Assembly (NCBI GenBank): GCA_963210315.1
Contig: OY723280.1
Coordinates: 1,054,001 to 1,118,000 of the forward strand
DNA length: 64,000 nt
Source of the DNA: Rhynchopus euleeides
Lineage: Eukaryota > Euglenozoa > Diplonemea > Diplonemida > Diplonemidae
Direction of reading: 5' to 3'
Part shown: positions 52,482 through 62,683 of the stretch, in pieces
Numbering within the stretch: position 1 is the stretch's first letter
Layout of the letters: each line of letters begins with the position of its first letter
Made by a program: the position numbers and the translations under genes
Notes under the pieces: model-generated
Told to the model about the DNA's origin: nothing
Seen by the model: only the letters and a program-made list of their open reading frames with translations
The model's database searches: none

Positions 52482-54322
52482 ATGATACGGTTTGGCGCAG
52501 GAGGTCCTGATGAGACCCTGCAAAACAATGTCGACCGGCTGCAGGCGTCGGCGGATGCGGCGGTGGCAGAGCGCGATGCTCTGAACCGCGATTTCAACGC
52601 CTACAAGGCGGCTGCTGCAGATGTCGCGGCCCCTCTGCACAAGGAGCTGAAGGCTGTGGTGGAGGAGCTGGCCCTGCTCCGCCCCGAAGCAGAGCGCCTG
52701 CGCGAGGCTGCCAAGAAGGTGCCGGAGGTGGATCCGGAGCTGGAGGCGAAGTTCAATGCGCTCGAAACCGAGTCCTCTTCCATCAAGGAAGAGATGGAGC
52801 GTCTGCAGAAGGAGCGCACCATTGCCGTGGAGGGCAATGCTGACCTCAAACGCGAGCTGTACCGAGAGCGCACATCCCGTATCGAAATCGTCCGTGATGC
52901 CCATGCTGCTTACGAGAAGGCGCGGGCAGCAACAGTGGCAGAGATTGAGGGGCTGAAAAAAGAGCTGGCTGATGCCGACAACCGTTATTGGCCTAAGGTG
53001 ACAAACATCAGCGAGCTCACAGCACGCGCGGCGAATGCCGATCGGGAGATCGCTGCTGCGCAGAAGAAGATCGACACTGAGGTCGAGAAGAGAACAGAAG
53101 CCCTGGAGACAAGCAACGCCGATCTCACACGGAGAAATACTGCACTGGTGGAGAAGGTGGCGGAGCTGACGGAGAAGACCGTGCAGCTGTCGCAGCGCGG
53201 GCCGCCCCCGGCAGCACCCGCTGGCCCTGCGGCAATTGCGGCAATGCCACCGGTGCCCGCGGGCCCGGCCCCGATCCCGGGACCTGCTGGAGACCAGCGT
53301 GTCCTAATTGAATCCCTGCAGCGCGAAAAAGCAGAGCATCTGAAGAAGATCTTCGAGCTGGAGCAGGGCAAGCGTGACCTGAAGGCGGAGAACGACAGGA
53401 TGAGGGTGCTGCTGCGCACGTCTGGCCAGATCCCGTCGGGGCAGGAGATCCAGGTGCAGCAGAAGGCGATCGCAGAGTCGCGCAAGAAGGGGACGGGTGT
53501 GCCTGTTGTGGCTGGCCCCGCAGCCACCGTCACCAAGATGGTGGTGAAGGAGGGTCCGGGTGAGCCAGGTGAGCTGTGCGAATACCTCACAAACGAGGCT
53601 GGGTGGCGTGAGGGCAAGGTGCTGGCGCACATGCCTGAGGAGAAGTCCTACAAGATTGAGGACACACAGAAGGGGTGGGTCTTGGAGAAGTGGCCTGAGG
53701 AGCACGTCAAGGTGAAGCGCACCCCGCAGCCCCAGGCTGTCGCGGAGGTGAAGAACAACGACTTCACCGAGGGCCAGAAGGCTGACGCGATGTACGATGG
53801 GAAGTGGTTCGAGTGCATCATCAAGGCGGTGAGCAAGGAGGCCAAGACCTGCGACGTGACGTGGACCCAGGACCAGAGCTTCACCCCCGGCCTCCCGATG
53901 GACCAGATCAAACACAAGCCGTCGGTCGCTGCCATGCCTGTGGTGGTGCCTGCAGCAGGCGGTGTGATCAAGAAGCCTGGCCCCTACGCAACTGGGAAGA
54001 AGGGCGGCAAGGGGAAGGGGAAAGGAAAGGGTGGCAAGGTATGGTCAGTGGTGTCGAGACAGCATCGGCGTGACCTGCGCTTAACCTCAACATGCTGGCG
54101 TGTGTTGCATGTTGCGATTTGTGCCCCACCCCCCCATTTTTGCTCCTTCACATTTTGCAGCCTGCCCAGCCAATTTCTATTCCAACAATAGCAATCATCT
54201 CCACAAAGTGTCAGGATGTCATACCCACACCCACCCCCACACAGAGCGTGTTCGGTGCGGCACCTGCACCCTATCCAGGGGCTTCTTCGTACGGGCAGTA
54301 CCAGCAGTACGGCCAGTGGTAG
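52482..54322 (+). CDS. Coiled-coil protein with two Tudor/SH3-like modules, two exons
   Basis: Exons are 52482-54038 and 54245-54322, giving 544 residues. The start is the first in-frame ATG (MIRFGAGGPDE). Residues 15-235 are a long Ala/Glu/Lys-rich coiled coil, followed by a Pro/Ala/Gly hinge (240-270) and a second coil (272-312). Two small beta-rich modules follow at about 364-413 (CEYLTNEAGWREGKVLAHM, then VLEKWPEEHVKV) and 428-480 (GQKADAMYDGKWFECIIKAV, then CDVTWTQDQSF). Both read like Tudor/agenet-type barrels. Next come a GKKGGKGKGKGKGGK basic run and a low-complexity YGQYQQYGQW end encoded by exon 2. The intron (206 nt; GTATGG, then CACACAG) is phase 0; reading through it would give an unrelated Cys/Phe-rich tail. 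The design suggests a dimeric adaptor, perhaps nucleic-acid or methyl-mark binding; no named family is recognised. Confidence 0.8.
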
Positions 54323-56622
54323 ATCCGAGGTTGTGATGCTGTGCCAGAGAACCGACTGTGGGCACCTGCGATCAGCCGCCTCCCGCCCTTCTCCTGCCGA
54401 GCCCCCACCCGCCTCTGTGCTGCGTTGGCACGCAGGTCTGATGACTCTTGTGGATAACTGTCGAAGCCTTCGTCAAACAAAATATAGCGGGCGATTATCT
54501 TGGCATGGGCTTTCTGCCCTGGCAAGCTTAAAAGCCTGAGACATGTGAGTGCCTTCCGCGCTCCCACCCCCCAATCTCCCCCCCACCCCCGCCCCACCCC
54601 ACCCCACACGACGCTGAAGTGAGTGAAATTGCATGATGGTCGACATGACGACTCACATGTATCAATCCTTACATGCATTTGCATGTAAGATTGCATACCT
54701 CGGAAGAACTCCCTGATCTGCATGTGAGTGATTTTCTTGCATGGCATGATGGAATTGCATGTCGCCAATACAACGAGCTTCAGCGTCGTGCAGTGGATAA
54801 CCGTGCAGTTGCCCCTTTGTATGGATGGATCCCCCCCCCCCCCCCATACCCGCTGATGGGCAGCATTACGATGGATGGTTCACCAACTCCTCAATTTTGC
54901 CGAAGAATTTTTCTGCTGAGCCGGTGAAAGGGGCAGGGGAGGCGCCTCATGGATGACGGCTAACCATAGACGCCAGCAGGCATGTCAGGCAGCCCCCCTG
55001 GGTGTTGTCCAAAACAGTGACCTCCGCTGATATCTTCCCTCGAGTAGTGCTCGCTGTTGGGCGACGGAGAATGTCTTTTTCGCGATGCGATTCTTCAATG
55101 TCTGAAAACCCACCACAGTGCTGACACTGCCCCCTTAGAGAAAGACGAGGGCAAGAGGCCCTATATAATGGAAAAAATCTGACAGGCCTTGTGTGAGTGG
55201 AGTCTCCCCTGTGGAAGAGGGTCTTTAGACCCAAAAACCCTTCCTTTGGGTTGTACCAAATTTAAGTTTTTCGGGAGGAATTTGAGGGAGCAGGAGTGCA
55301 GAGAAAAATAATGGAACCGGGAATGGGTCATTCGGACCAACAACGTGTGGGGTGGACGGCAGTTCGTTCAGCATTCAATATTTTTTGATAGGTTCGGCGG
55401 AGCCGAGCCGGGGAAACTTTCTGTGTGTTAGCTGGATCGTGCGATCCCACTCACACCACTTCGTCAGACTGAAGGAGTGGTGTACACAAGGAGTGGGGCC
55501 TGCGTTCCAAACAAACAAATTCCAGGCAGTTCGCGGGTTGTCACGTTTTGCTGCCACTTCACGATTCAGCGGGGGGCACGGTGTGGCAATACGGCAGTGC
55601 AAAGCGCGAGCCGTGTGCCACTCATCATCCACTCCCCACAGTGTGTACGCATGCATACAAAACTAAGGGGGGTGGGACATTGCAGGTATTCATGTGGTGT
55701 CGTGCTTCAGGCAGGCTCGTCCCTGGGATTCCATAAAGGGGAGGATGTGGTACAAGGGGTCTGGGGGGGGGGGTGGGGGGGAGCAGGGTGGTGTGGTGTG
55801 GTGCGATGTCGAAATGCCCAGGGTGTCTAACAAAGATTGTTACAAAACCCGGATGAAGGCGGAAAAAATAACTTAAAAAAGCAAAAACGGCGGTGTCTTC
55901 TGCCTTGCCGAGTGGGGCGCGTCAATGGGGCAAACCGGGGCGAACTCTCGTGATCAGGGGCAGTGGGTCAGAGGCAGAATCGGTTTGAATAAATCGCGAC
56001 AACTCCGCTGTGCATGCTCGGCATATACCCCCGGTTGTCGAACCAGAACATATCGGGGTACCCCAGGGGGGTTTCAGCAGAGATCACCACGATCCTGTCG
56101 ATGGATAAAATATGGACTGCGATTGGGCAACAAAACCGGCAGTATTGGGGCATTTTTTTGAAACTGACCCGCTACGCCTGCTCGCGATTGTAGACACGGC
56201 AAGAACTGGCGCAGAACGGATCGCAGGCAGATAACCGACACCCTCCTCACTCCTCACTCCCGCACCCCACCCCCGCTCCAGGCCAGAATCCAGCGATGCT
56301 CTCTGATGCCCCTCTGATTCACCTGCACACCACATGCACACCATTTTGCAACCCAACATTATTTCAGTGTTTGACCTGTGTAGTGTCAAGGAGGAAGAAC
56401 AACACTATAGTCCGTTCGTCGTGCCTCAGGGCTGTACCAAATATGGGGTTGGGGATGGGCTTTCGACCTTGGGGCCATCACGCCACCAGTTACACAACAC
56501 AACTACCACCAGAGAGCCCTAGGTGCACAGAGGGGGCTCGGCACCCCCGCTATCTATCATTCTGATTCTGTAGTATCATACTACGTGAGCTCTGGACGAC
56601 CTGTTGCTTCACCGGGGCTTAC
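54323..56622. other. Intergenic, no gene seen
   Basis: About 2.3 kb with C-runs (54830-54846), a GCATG-rich patch at about 54620-54770 with short inverted pairs, and the second copy of a dispersed repeat (55425-55600). No supported frame. Confidence 0.35.
55425..55600. repeat. Dispersed repeat, copy 2
   Basis: A diverged copy of 32290-32480 in the same orientation; see that entry for the shared strings. Confidence 0.55.
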
Positions 56623-59085
56623 ATGCCCACGTCCATTCCTGGGAATGAGGTGGAGGAGACGACGGAGAAATCAGAGTCGAGCACAGGCATCCGCTTTGCT
56701 CATGTTGTGCCTCCGTGCCGTGTCAAGATTGAAGACACCAGTGAGCAGTGCGATGTGTCTTCCAACGCTGCTGTGCTCCTCAAGATGCCCACCATGCGCC
56801 TCAGACTCGACGAGGGGACCGATGCGGCTGAGCGGATTGACGCCGCACATGGCATCCAGATTGTGAACAGGCGTGACGACGACCTCAAGAAGATCTTCCG
56901 CGTCCTCCACATCACCAGCAGCGGGCAGTTTATACATCTCTCCGACGACAAGTGGCGGTGGGCTTGGGAGACAGCCATCCTCCTTATCACTATCTACTAC
57001 GCGGTGTCAGCTCCAGCTTCTGCGGTTTATGGGTCGCGTCAGGATGTTCAGACGATTGTCGAGTTGGCGTTTACCTGTATTCTCCTCGGTGATGCATACC
57101 TCCAGGTAAACACGTCGTTTGTGCGCAATGGTGCCTTGGTCATAAACAGGAAGGACATTCGGATGCGATATCTGAAGTCGTGGATAGTGCCAGACATGCT
57201 GTCGGCCGTCCCATTTGACCTTGCCGTGCTCTACGCCACATCTAGTGACCACATCGTCTTCAAGCTGTGCAACGGGCTCCGCCTGCTACGCCTCGCAGGC
57301 ATGTCCAGGCTCTTCTCGGAGAGCGAATGCGAAAGCATCACAGAGGCCCACGTGTGGTGGATCTACCGGTGCGCGCCCCTTCTCCGCATCTCAACCTACC
57401 TCATTGTGAGCCTCCACTGGCTGGCCTTGTTGCGCATCTGCCTCATTTGGGACGACACTCATGTGGGCTCAGGCGGAAGGGACTACATCACAGCACTCTA
57501 CTGGGTGACCTACACATTGACCGCCGTTGGTTACGGGGATGTTGACGTGAGAACGAGCCCAGAGAGGATCATGGCGATATTTCTCTTCATCCTGGGCATC
57601 CTTGCAAACGGCTTTGTTGTGGGGAGCCTCACGAGAATGTTGGCCCGCAGCGACGTGCAGACCGCACGGAATGACAAGATGAGGGAGACGCTTGCCCTGC
57701 TGCAGCACTTCAGGGTCCCAAAGGTTCTGCGGGAGGAAGCCCTCTCGTTCCGGTACCACCAGCTTAAAACCATCGGGAATGGGGTTCCTGGGGTGTTGGA
57801 CGGGTTTCCCAGGCAGCTGTGCGACGACATTGGGATCTACATCAAAGTGAAGTTCATCTCACTCGCACCGATTTTTGATGCCGCAAGCGATGCCTGCAGA
57901 ATCGAGCTTGCAAAGGCACTCCAGGTCGAATTCGCCCAGATGCACCGAACCATCATTGAGCGGGGGGTGGATGCCACTGTGATGTTTTTCATAACCCATG
58001 GCTTTGCTGACATGCTGACGCACTGCGACGGGCAGTTCCTCTCGCAGGTCCTGAAGAAGGGCGACTTCTTCGGAGAGGCCTCCTTGCTCGTTGGCACCTC
58101 CGATAGCACGGTGTTCGCCCTGACCTACTGCGAGCTGTTCACCCTTGCGAAGGAGGATTTCATGCTGATCCTCGAGGAGTACCCAGAGTTCCGGGACATC
58201 ATCGAGAGCAGAATCCTGGGGGAGAAGGAGAACCGCCTGAGTCGGGTTGAGCCTGACACACCTTCAGAATCGGAAGCGCCGTCGACTAATTTTTCCAGAC
58301 CCGTCTCGCCGCGGCGTGTCGAACAGACTTGGATCGATATGGGCAGGGCATCGATTGCATCAATACCGCGAGATCGGAGCAAGAGCCTTGCTATGTCACA
58401 CCACAGTGCGGCGTTCGACCCTCTCCACGATATACTCCATACCGACCGCAAACAGTCCACTCTCTCTGTGCAGCTTGACCCGGGGAAGAACACTCGGCGC
58501 CGCGTCATGTCGTCCCCAACACACCAGGGCATGACTGAAGCAAGGGAGCGGCTGTCCCGCCTCAGCGATACGGAAGAGGCAAATCATGTTGCACCCCGTG
58601 TGACAGTGTCGTCCCACGGCGCGTTGCCAGGCACTTTCACGGATAGCCGCGAGAGCAGCGGCAGAGAGAATAAGGGCAGCCCCTACGGGCACGTCCAATG
58701 GAAGAGGCTCGTGAAGGACATGGCACGGAAGGACGAGCGGAGACAGCGGGGCGGCAGCACGTGTGAGCGGAAGTCATTTGGAGAGGTGTGTTCGCCGCTG
58801 CGCCCACCGCAGCGCCCGTCAGCCGATGGGGTTGAGGCACACATGGCTGCCCTGGAGGTGTCGTTGCTGGGTGCGATAGAGGGGCTTGAACGGAGGTTGT
58901 CGGCTCAAATCCAGTCGGTTGCCGACCGTATGGACTCCCGTGCGGCATCCATGAGCCATCCGAGGGCACGCGGTGAGAATCCCCGCGACGGTTCGACATC
59001 CCCATCTGCCAGACATGCACGCGAACACCATGAAGGCGTCGAATTTTCCTTGAACAAAGAGACGAGCCTCATTGTATGCAAGTGA
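56623..59085 (+). CDS. Voltage-gated K+ channel with cyclic-nucleotide-binding-like domain
   Basis: The product has 820 residues; the start is the first ATG (MPTSIPGNEVE). Six membrane helices: S1 about 114-135, S2 142-162, S3 187-205, S4 211-231 (LCNGLRLLRLAGMSRLF, weakly charged), S5 253-276, S6 316-336. The pore loop carries the K+ filter TAVGYGD (300-306). A C-linker (337-415) and a CNBD (about 415-525; DFFGEASLLVGTSDSTVFAL) follow, then a Ser/Arg-rich tail with a short coil (about 735-775). The architecture is that of the EAG/HCN/plant KAT superfamily. The arginine that contacts the cyclic phosphate in HCN channels (context RRTA) is here in GTSDSTV, so cyclic nucleotide binding is doubtful. 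The frame stops nine bases after GTATGC at 59074 in phase 0, exactly like the other donors, so a last intron and a small extra exon may be missing from this model. Confidence 0.9.
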   Translation: MPTSIPGNEVEETTEKSESSTGIRFAHVVPPCRVKIEDTSEQCDVSSNAAVLLKMPTMRLRLDEGTDAAERIDAAHGIQIVNRRDDDLKKIFRVLHITSSGQFIHLSDDKWRWAWETAILLITIYYAVSAPASAVYGSRQDVQTIVELAFTCILLGDAYLQVNTSFVRNGALVINRKDIRMRYLKSWIVPDMLSAVPFDLAVLYATSSDHIVFKLCNGLRLLRLAGMSRLFSESECESITEAHVWWIYRCAPLLRISTYLIVSLHWLALLRICLIWDDTHVGSGGRDYITALYWVTYTLTAVGYGDVDVRTSPERIMAIFLFILGILANGFVVGSLTRMLARSDVQTARNDKMRETLALLQHFRVPKVLREEALSFRYHQLKTIGNGVPGVLDGFPRQLCDDIGIYIKVKFISLAPIFDAASDACRIELAKALQVEFAQMHRTIIERGVDATVMFFITHGFADMLTHCDGQFLSQVLKKGDFFGEASLLVGTSDSTVFALTYCELFTLAKEDFMLILEEYPEFRDIIESRILGEKENRLSRVEPDTPSESEAPSTNFSRPVSPRRVEQTWIDMGRASIASIPRDRSKSLAMSHHSAAFDPLHDILHTDRKQSTLSVQLDPGKNTRRRVMSSPTHQGMTEARERLSRLSDTEEANHVAPRVTVSSHGALPGTFTDSRESSGRENKGSPYGHVQWKRLVKDMARKDERRQRGGSTCERKSFGEVCSPLRPPQRPSADGVEAHMAALEVSLLGAIEGLERRLSAQIQSVADRMDSRAASMSHPRARGENPRDGSTSPSARHAREHHEGVEFSLNKETSLIVCK

Positions 59086-59176
59086 TTCTTTCCAAAAGCG
59101 TGTTTGTGTGGGGATCGCATCAAGAGGTTGCTCAGGTGATCAGTGTGCACCGCTGCAAAAGTATTCACGCGCGCAC

Positions 59177-59589
59177 GTGTGTGTGTGTGTGTGGTTATAA
59201 AGTTTTAAGGCGGTGTCGCCCTGCACGGGCAGTAGCACCTCCCCTTCAGTATCGCACTCCCGAAGGATTCCCCAACACGACGTGACACCGGTTTCGACGC
59301 GTACTCTTCGTACCCCTCCCCCCGGCCGCGTCTCTTCAGCGAAGAACCGGGGATAATCGGACCAGGGCTAGCTAAACCCTGGTGGTGTCACGGGTGGGGT
59401 TGGAGAGGGAGAAAAAGGAAGAAATGAAGTTGCGAAAAAGTCAAACACTGACACGTGAAATCAATAAAAAGGGTGGTATATATCGCCCCCTTGCTGCGAC
59501 GAAGACACTAAATAGTCAGGCCGCTTCAAGAGTCTTGAGGGCTTGAAGGAAGAAACAGGTTGCTGATGAGTCTCAGGAGCAGGCACCTT
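59177..59589 (-). repeat. Structured ~0.4-kb (AC)n-tailed repeat, copy 1
   Basis: Read on the minus strand it begins TGCCTGCTCCTGAGACTCAT and ends TTAAAACTTTATAACC followed by an (AC)n tail. It is about 99% identical to copies at 61873-62288 and 62684-63044. All three keep a nested set of helices: outer GTGACACC/GGTGTCAC (59282-59289 with 59384-59391), a 7-bp hairpin directly beside it (59361-59383), and GACGCG/CGCGTC closing an inner arm. It may be a SINE-like or LTR-like unit. Confidence 0.75.
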
Positions 59590-59601
59590 GTGGCTTGTGG
59601 C

Positions 59602-61888
59602 TTGTGTGTGTGTGTGTGTGGTGACCACGTTTTGTGTGGGGAGATCCTGCGCGGATCATTGCCCACCCCCGCCCACTTCTACGTCACAGCGGAGGCCCCA
59701 CTCGGGTTAGAGTGTGGGGCCAACTCAGTGCCACTCCGGGGAGGAGGGCGTGCAGCATAGCCAGCGTGGTGTGTGTGGCAGCAATGTGTTAGTGATTTGC
59801 CATCGCTGTAGCAGTCACCGCATCGGTCCATGCTGTGGCGTTTGCAGAAGCCCATAGTGACCGGGAGCCCGTCCCCCTCTTTGTGGTGGTTGCGGCAGCA
59901 CACCTCCTCTGGGAGGCGTCGCTTTTGGCATGCCGAGCAACGGGGCTTCCAATGCAACTTGCAGGCAAGCACCTTTGCGTTCCTCCTGGCACCAGGGGGG
60001 GCAGTACGGGGGGCAGCGCCCCTCCGCTCCCATGGGCGTCCCACCCGGCTGTTGGCCTGCCGACCGCGCGCCGCCCACTGCTGGGCCGGCTGCTGCCAGC
60101 CCTCTGGGTAGTGCGGCTGTGGGGCGAAGGTGGCGGCCCACGCCATTCCGCGGTCATGGAATACCGTATCTTGCCGGCTGTGGACTGGCTCAGCCAGGTG
60201 TGCTTGGAGGCTGCGCATCACCGATTCAGTGGCAGGGTTCAGTTGGGCCCTCCTCGACAGGCCCGCCGCCACAGTTCCGCCGAGAGCCGTGAGGACCGTT
60301 GAGTTGGCAGCATGACCGCAATGCCAGGGCCCTTTGCCCACTTTCGTCACCATACTGCAGAGTCCTTTCAGCGAGGCGGCTTTCCCTAGGATACTGCTCT
60401 GGAACACCGTGAGGTCCTGCTGGAGCTTCTGCCGCGAGGCCCCCAGCCTTTCAGCCTCATCCATCGCGGCGTTGCTGAGGGCGTCAGCATCGGTGTTGGA
60501 TTCCCTCTTCACATGCTCATACGTGAGAGTGAACCTCGGTTGGAGGTCCGCAGCCAGCGCGGACGTGCTGAGGAAAAGAGGACGGAGGGCGGCATCCCGG
60601 CACAGGGATTCCCCTCGGAGCTGCCGCAGCACCACCTGGGAGTCGCCTCGCACTGTGACTGGGCCCTCAGGGGCATCGCCCCTCTCGAGGAGGCGCAGGC
60701 CTGCTCGTAGCGCCTCGTACTCAGCAATGTTGTTGCTACGCACGTTCAGCAGCGGGAGCACTTTCTCTGAGACCTTGCAGCCGTCTTGGTACAGCACCGC
60801 CCCTGCCCCCGCCACAGCGAAGGGGGTGCCGTTGTCGCGCGCGCCACCGTCAAAGTACAGGGTGAGCCCCGGGGCCGTGTCTGCAGGAATGCGCGGGCGG
60901 GCCTCCCTCGCACCCTTCTTATTCGGGTCCACGTGGGTAGGGGGGCGGATGCGGCGTGTCACGGTGTCTGGGAGGGTGAGGCCCGTCGACAGCTCGAAGT
61001 CCACGGCTAGCTCCATCAGGGTCACAGTTTGCTCACCCCCCTGCGGTCCCCACTTCAGGCCCCTTAGCCAGTCGCAGAGAGCCACCCACATGCCTGGGGG
61101 CCGCTTGCCCCACGTCTGCTTGACTTCGGATGGCGCCAGTGCAGGGATGCAGGCACTCTCGGGGGTGGGGGTGCTCCACTCCCAGGGGTAGACTGTAGTG
61201 CGGTGGTGGCGTACAGAGCGGTCGAGCAGCCCGTCCTTCTCCTGTCGCGCCGCCAAGACTGTGATGAAGTAGCGGTGCAGCTGCGCCACGGTGGTGATTC
61301 TGTCAGCAAAAGACATGGGCAGCGGCTGCTCGTTCTCCGGAACGCCGTATCTGTACACGGGCGCTACCCCACACTGCGCCAGGCATGCCGGCCAGGCAGT
61401 TCGGTCCCTCGCTGCTACGGGGTGTTTCTGGCGGACCGGCTCCCATGCCGCGCAGTCCCACCATAGGTGCGACACCGTCTCCGGGGCCCCAGCTGTGCAG
61501 TACCGGCACACCTCCCCCAGGCCCGTGCGCCCTCGGGCAGGCACCGCCCCTGCAATGACAGAGCGGAGGAGGCCTCGCTGGTATCCCGTAATTGCGGCGC
61601 CCTCCCCCTCCAGGACGCAACGTGTCACCCTTCCGTCAATGCCGTGCTCTGCTCCTTGGAAGTCCTCTCTGCGTTCAGCCAGCTTCCCCGCCGTGGCGTT
61701 TCGCAGGGTTTGGCGGAGGTCGTGCGCGAAGATCGCCCAGGCGCTCGGCGTTGCTGCAACAGGGTCGAAGGTGACAGCGCGACCAGCCTCGTCTGTGTAG
61801 GCCAGGGTGGTCGCCGTACTCCAGCGCCATCCTATCCCTTGCAGGGCAGCCCAGAAGAGCGCAAGGGGGCCTGTTGTGTGTGTGTGTG
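59602..61888 (-). mobile_element. 5'-truncated non-LTR retrotransposon fragment
   Basis: The segment reads on the minus strand and ends in GGTCACC followed by an (AC)n tail at about 59602-59620. It abuts the (AC)n tail of the next repeat copy at about 61873-61892. Only the C-terminal part of the polyprotein is present; no reverse transcriptase or endonuclease domain is seen. A truncated 5' end with a simple-sequence 3' tail is typical of target-primed retrotransposition. Confidence 0.75.
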
Positions 61889-61937
61889 TGTGGTTACAAA
61901 GTTTTAAGGCGGTGTCGCCCTGCACGGGCAGTAGCAC
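59679..61937 (-). CDS. Retrotransposon polyprotein C-terminal part (zf-RVT, RNase H, Cys/His fingers)
   Basis: A long open minus-strand frame (up to 752 codons). The first ~22 codons come from the neighbouring repeat and its AC tail, so the true start is lost. Domains: a zf-RVT finger (CRYCTAGAPETVSHLWWDC, about 143-161), which in LINEs follows the reverse transcriptase; then a type I RNase H (about 356-480) with all four acidic catalytic residues in place (LYFDGGA, AEYEAL, RGDSQVV, NTDADAL). It degrades RNA in RNA:DNA hybrids during second-strand synthesis. A C-terminal Cys/His-rich region (about 655-730: CKLHWKPRCSACQ and CKRHSMDRCGDC) resembles nucleic-acid-binding fingers. The frame is free of stops, so the copy is young or the domain is still selected. 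Confidence 0.85.
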   Translation of the reverse strand: MLLPVQGDTALKLCNHTHTHTTGPLALFWAALQGIGWRWSTATTLAYTDEAGRAVTFDPVAATPSAWAIFAHDLRQTLRNATAGKLAERREDFQGAEHGIDGRVTRCVLEGEGAAITGYQRGLLRSVIAGAVPARGRTGLGEVCRYCTAGAPETVSHLWWDCAAWEPVRQKHPVAARDRTAWPACLAQCGVAPVYRYGVPENEQPLPMSFADRITTVAQLHRYFITVLAARQEKDGLLDRSVRHHRTTVYPWEWSTPTPESACIPALAPSEVKQTWGKRPPGMWVALCDWLRGLKWGPQGGEQTVTLMELAVDFELSTGLTLPDTVTRRIRPPTHVDPNKKGAREARPRIPADTAPGLTLYFDGGARDNGTPFAVAGAGAVLYQDGCKVSEKVLPLLNVRSNNIAEYEALRAGLRLLERGDAPEGPVTVRGDSQVVLRQLRGESLCRDAALRPLFLSTSALAADLQPRFTLTYEHVKRESNTDADALSNAAMDEAERLGASRQKLQQDLTVFQSSILGKAASLKGLCSMVTKVGKGPWHCGHAANSTVLTALGGTVAAGLSRRAQLNPATESVMRSLQAHLAEPVHSRQDTVFHDRGMAWAATFAPQPHYPEGWQQPAQQWAARGRQANSRVGRPWERRGAAPRTAPPGARRNAKVLACKLHWKPRCSACQKRRLPEEVCCRNHHKEGDGLPVTMGFCKRHSMDRCGDCYSDGKSLTHCCHTHHAGYAARPPPRSGTELAPHSNPSGASAVT

Positions 61938-62288
61938 CTCCCCTTCAGTATCGCACTCCCGAAGGATTCCCCAACACGGCGTGACACCGGTTTCGACGCG
62001 TACTCTTCGTACCCCTCCCCCCGGCCGCGTCTCTTCAGCGAAGAACCGGGGATAATCGGACCAGGGCTAGCTAAACCCTGGTGGTGTCACGGGTGGGGTT
62101 GGAGAGGGAGAAAAAGGAAGAAATGAAGTTGCGTAAAAGTCAAACACTGACACGTGAAATCAATAAAAAGGGTGGTATATATCGCCCCCTTGCTGCGACG
62201 AAGACACTAAATAGTCAGGCCGCTTCAAGAGTCTTGAGGGCTTGAAGGAAGAAACAGGTTGCTGATGAGTCTCAGGAGCAGGCACCTT
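61873..62288 (-). repeat. Structured ~0.4-kb (AC)n-tailed repeat, copy 2
   Basis: As copy 1, with a handful of substitutions (for example GTTACAAAG for GTTATAAAG, and CACGGCG for CACGACG on the + strand). The outer helix is 61981-61988 with 62083-62090 and the adjoining hairpin 62060-62082, both unchanged. Confidence 0.75.
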
Positions 62289-62683
62289 TTGTCCGCCCAC
62301 ATGACCTTCGCCCGAAGGCGAACCTCGTCCAGCTTGGCTCGATCGCCACAGAGAAGGGGATCATTCTCCGCTGTGGTGAACATCTTAAAAACCGAGGGTG
62401 CAGAGGTGGGGCAGCCCACTGGTGCGACAGCAGGCCGCCCCCGGATAGCTATAACTAGTGCATAGGAAGAATACGACGGCACACGCAACAGATGCCGAAG
62501 GCACAACGGCGGGTCACTTTTAACCACCAGAGGAGTGGCACTCCCGAGGGGTGGGGAAGGGGGGGTAGTCACAACACTTTCGAAGGAAGTAAAGGGGCAA
62601 ATGGGATGTTTTGTGCAAGGTAGAAAGGAAGTCACAACATGAGGCAGGGGGGATTGCTCATCAGGCCTGGGGGAATAGAGGGT
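62289..62683. other. Unique segment between repeat copies
   Basis: A stretch of about 395 bases unlike the rest of the window, lying between copies 2 and 3. A minus-strand frame (62225-62737) crosses it but has no recognised domain. It could be the body of a short element whose 3' end is copy 2. Confidence 0.35.

Noticed and set aside
59564..59570. CTGATGA on the + strand as a second hammerhead core
   Set aside because: No GAAA-closed helix follows it; only the minus-strand core has the helix and GAAAC.
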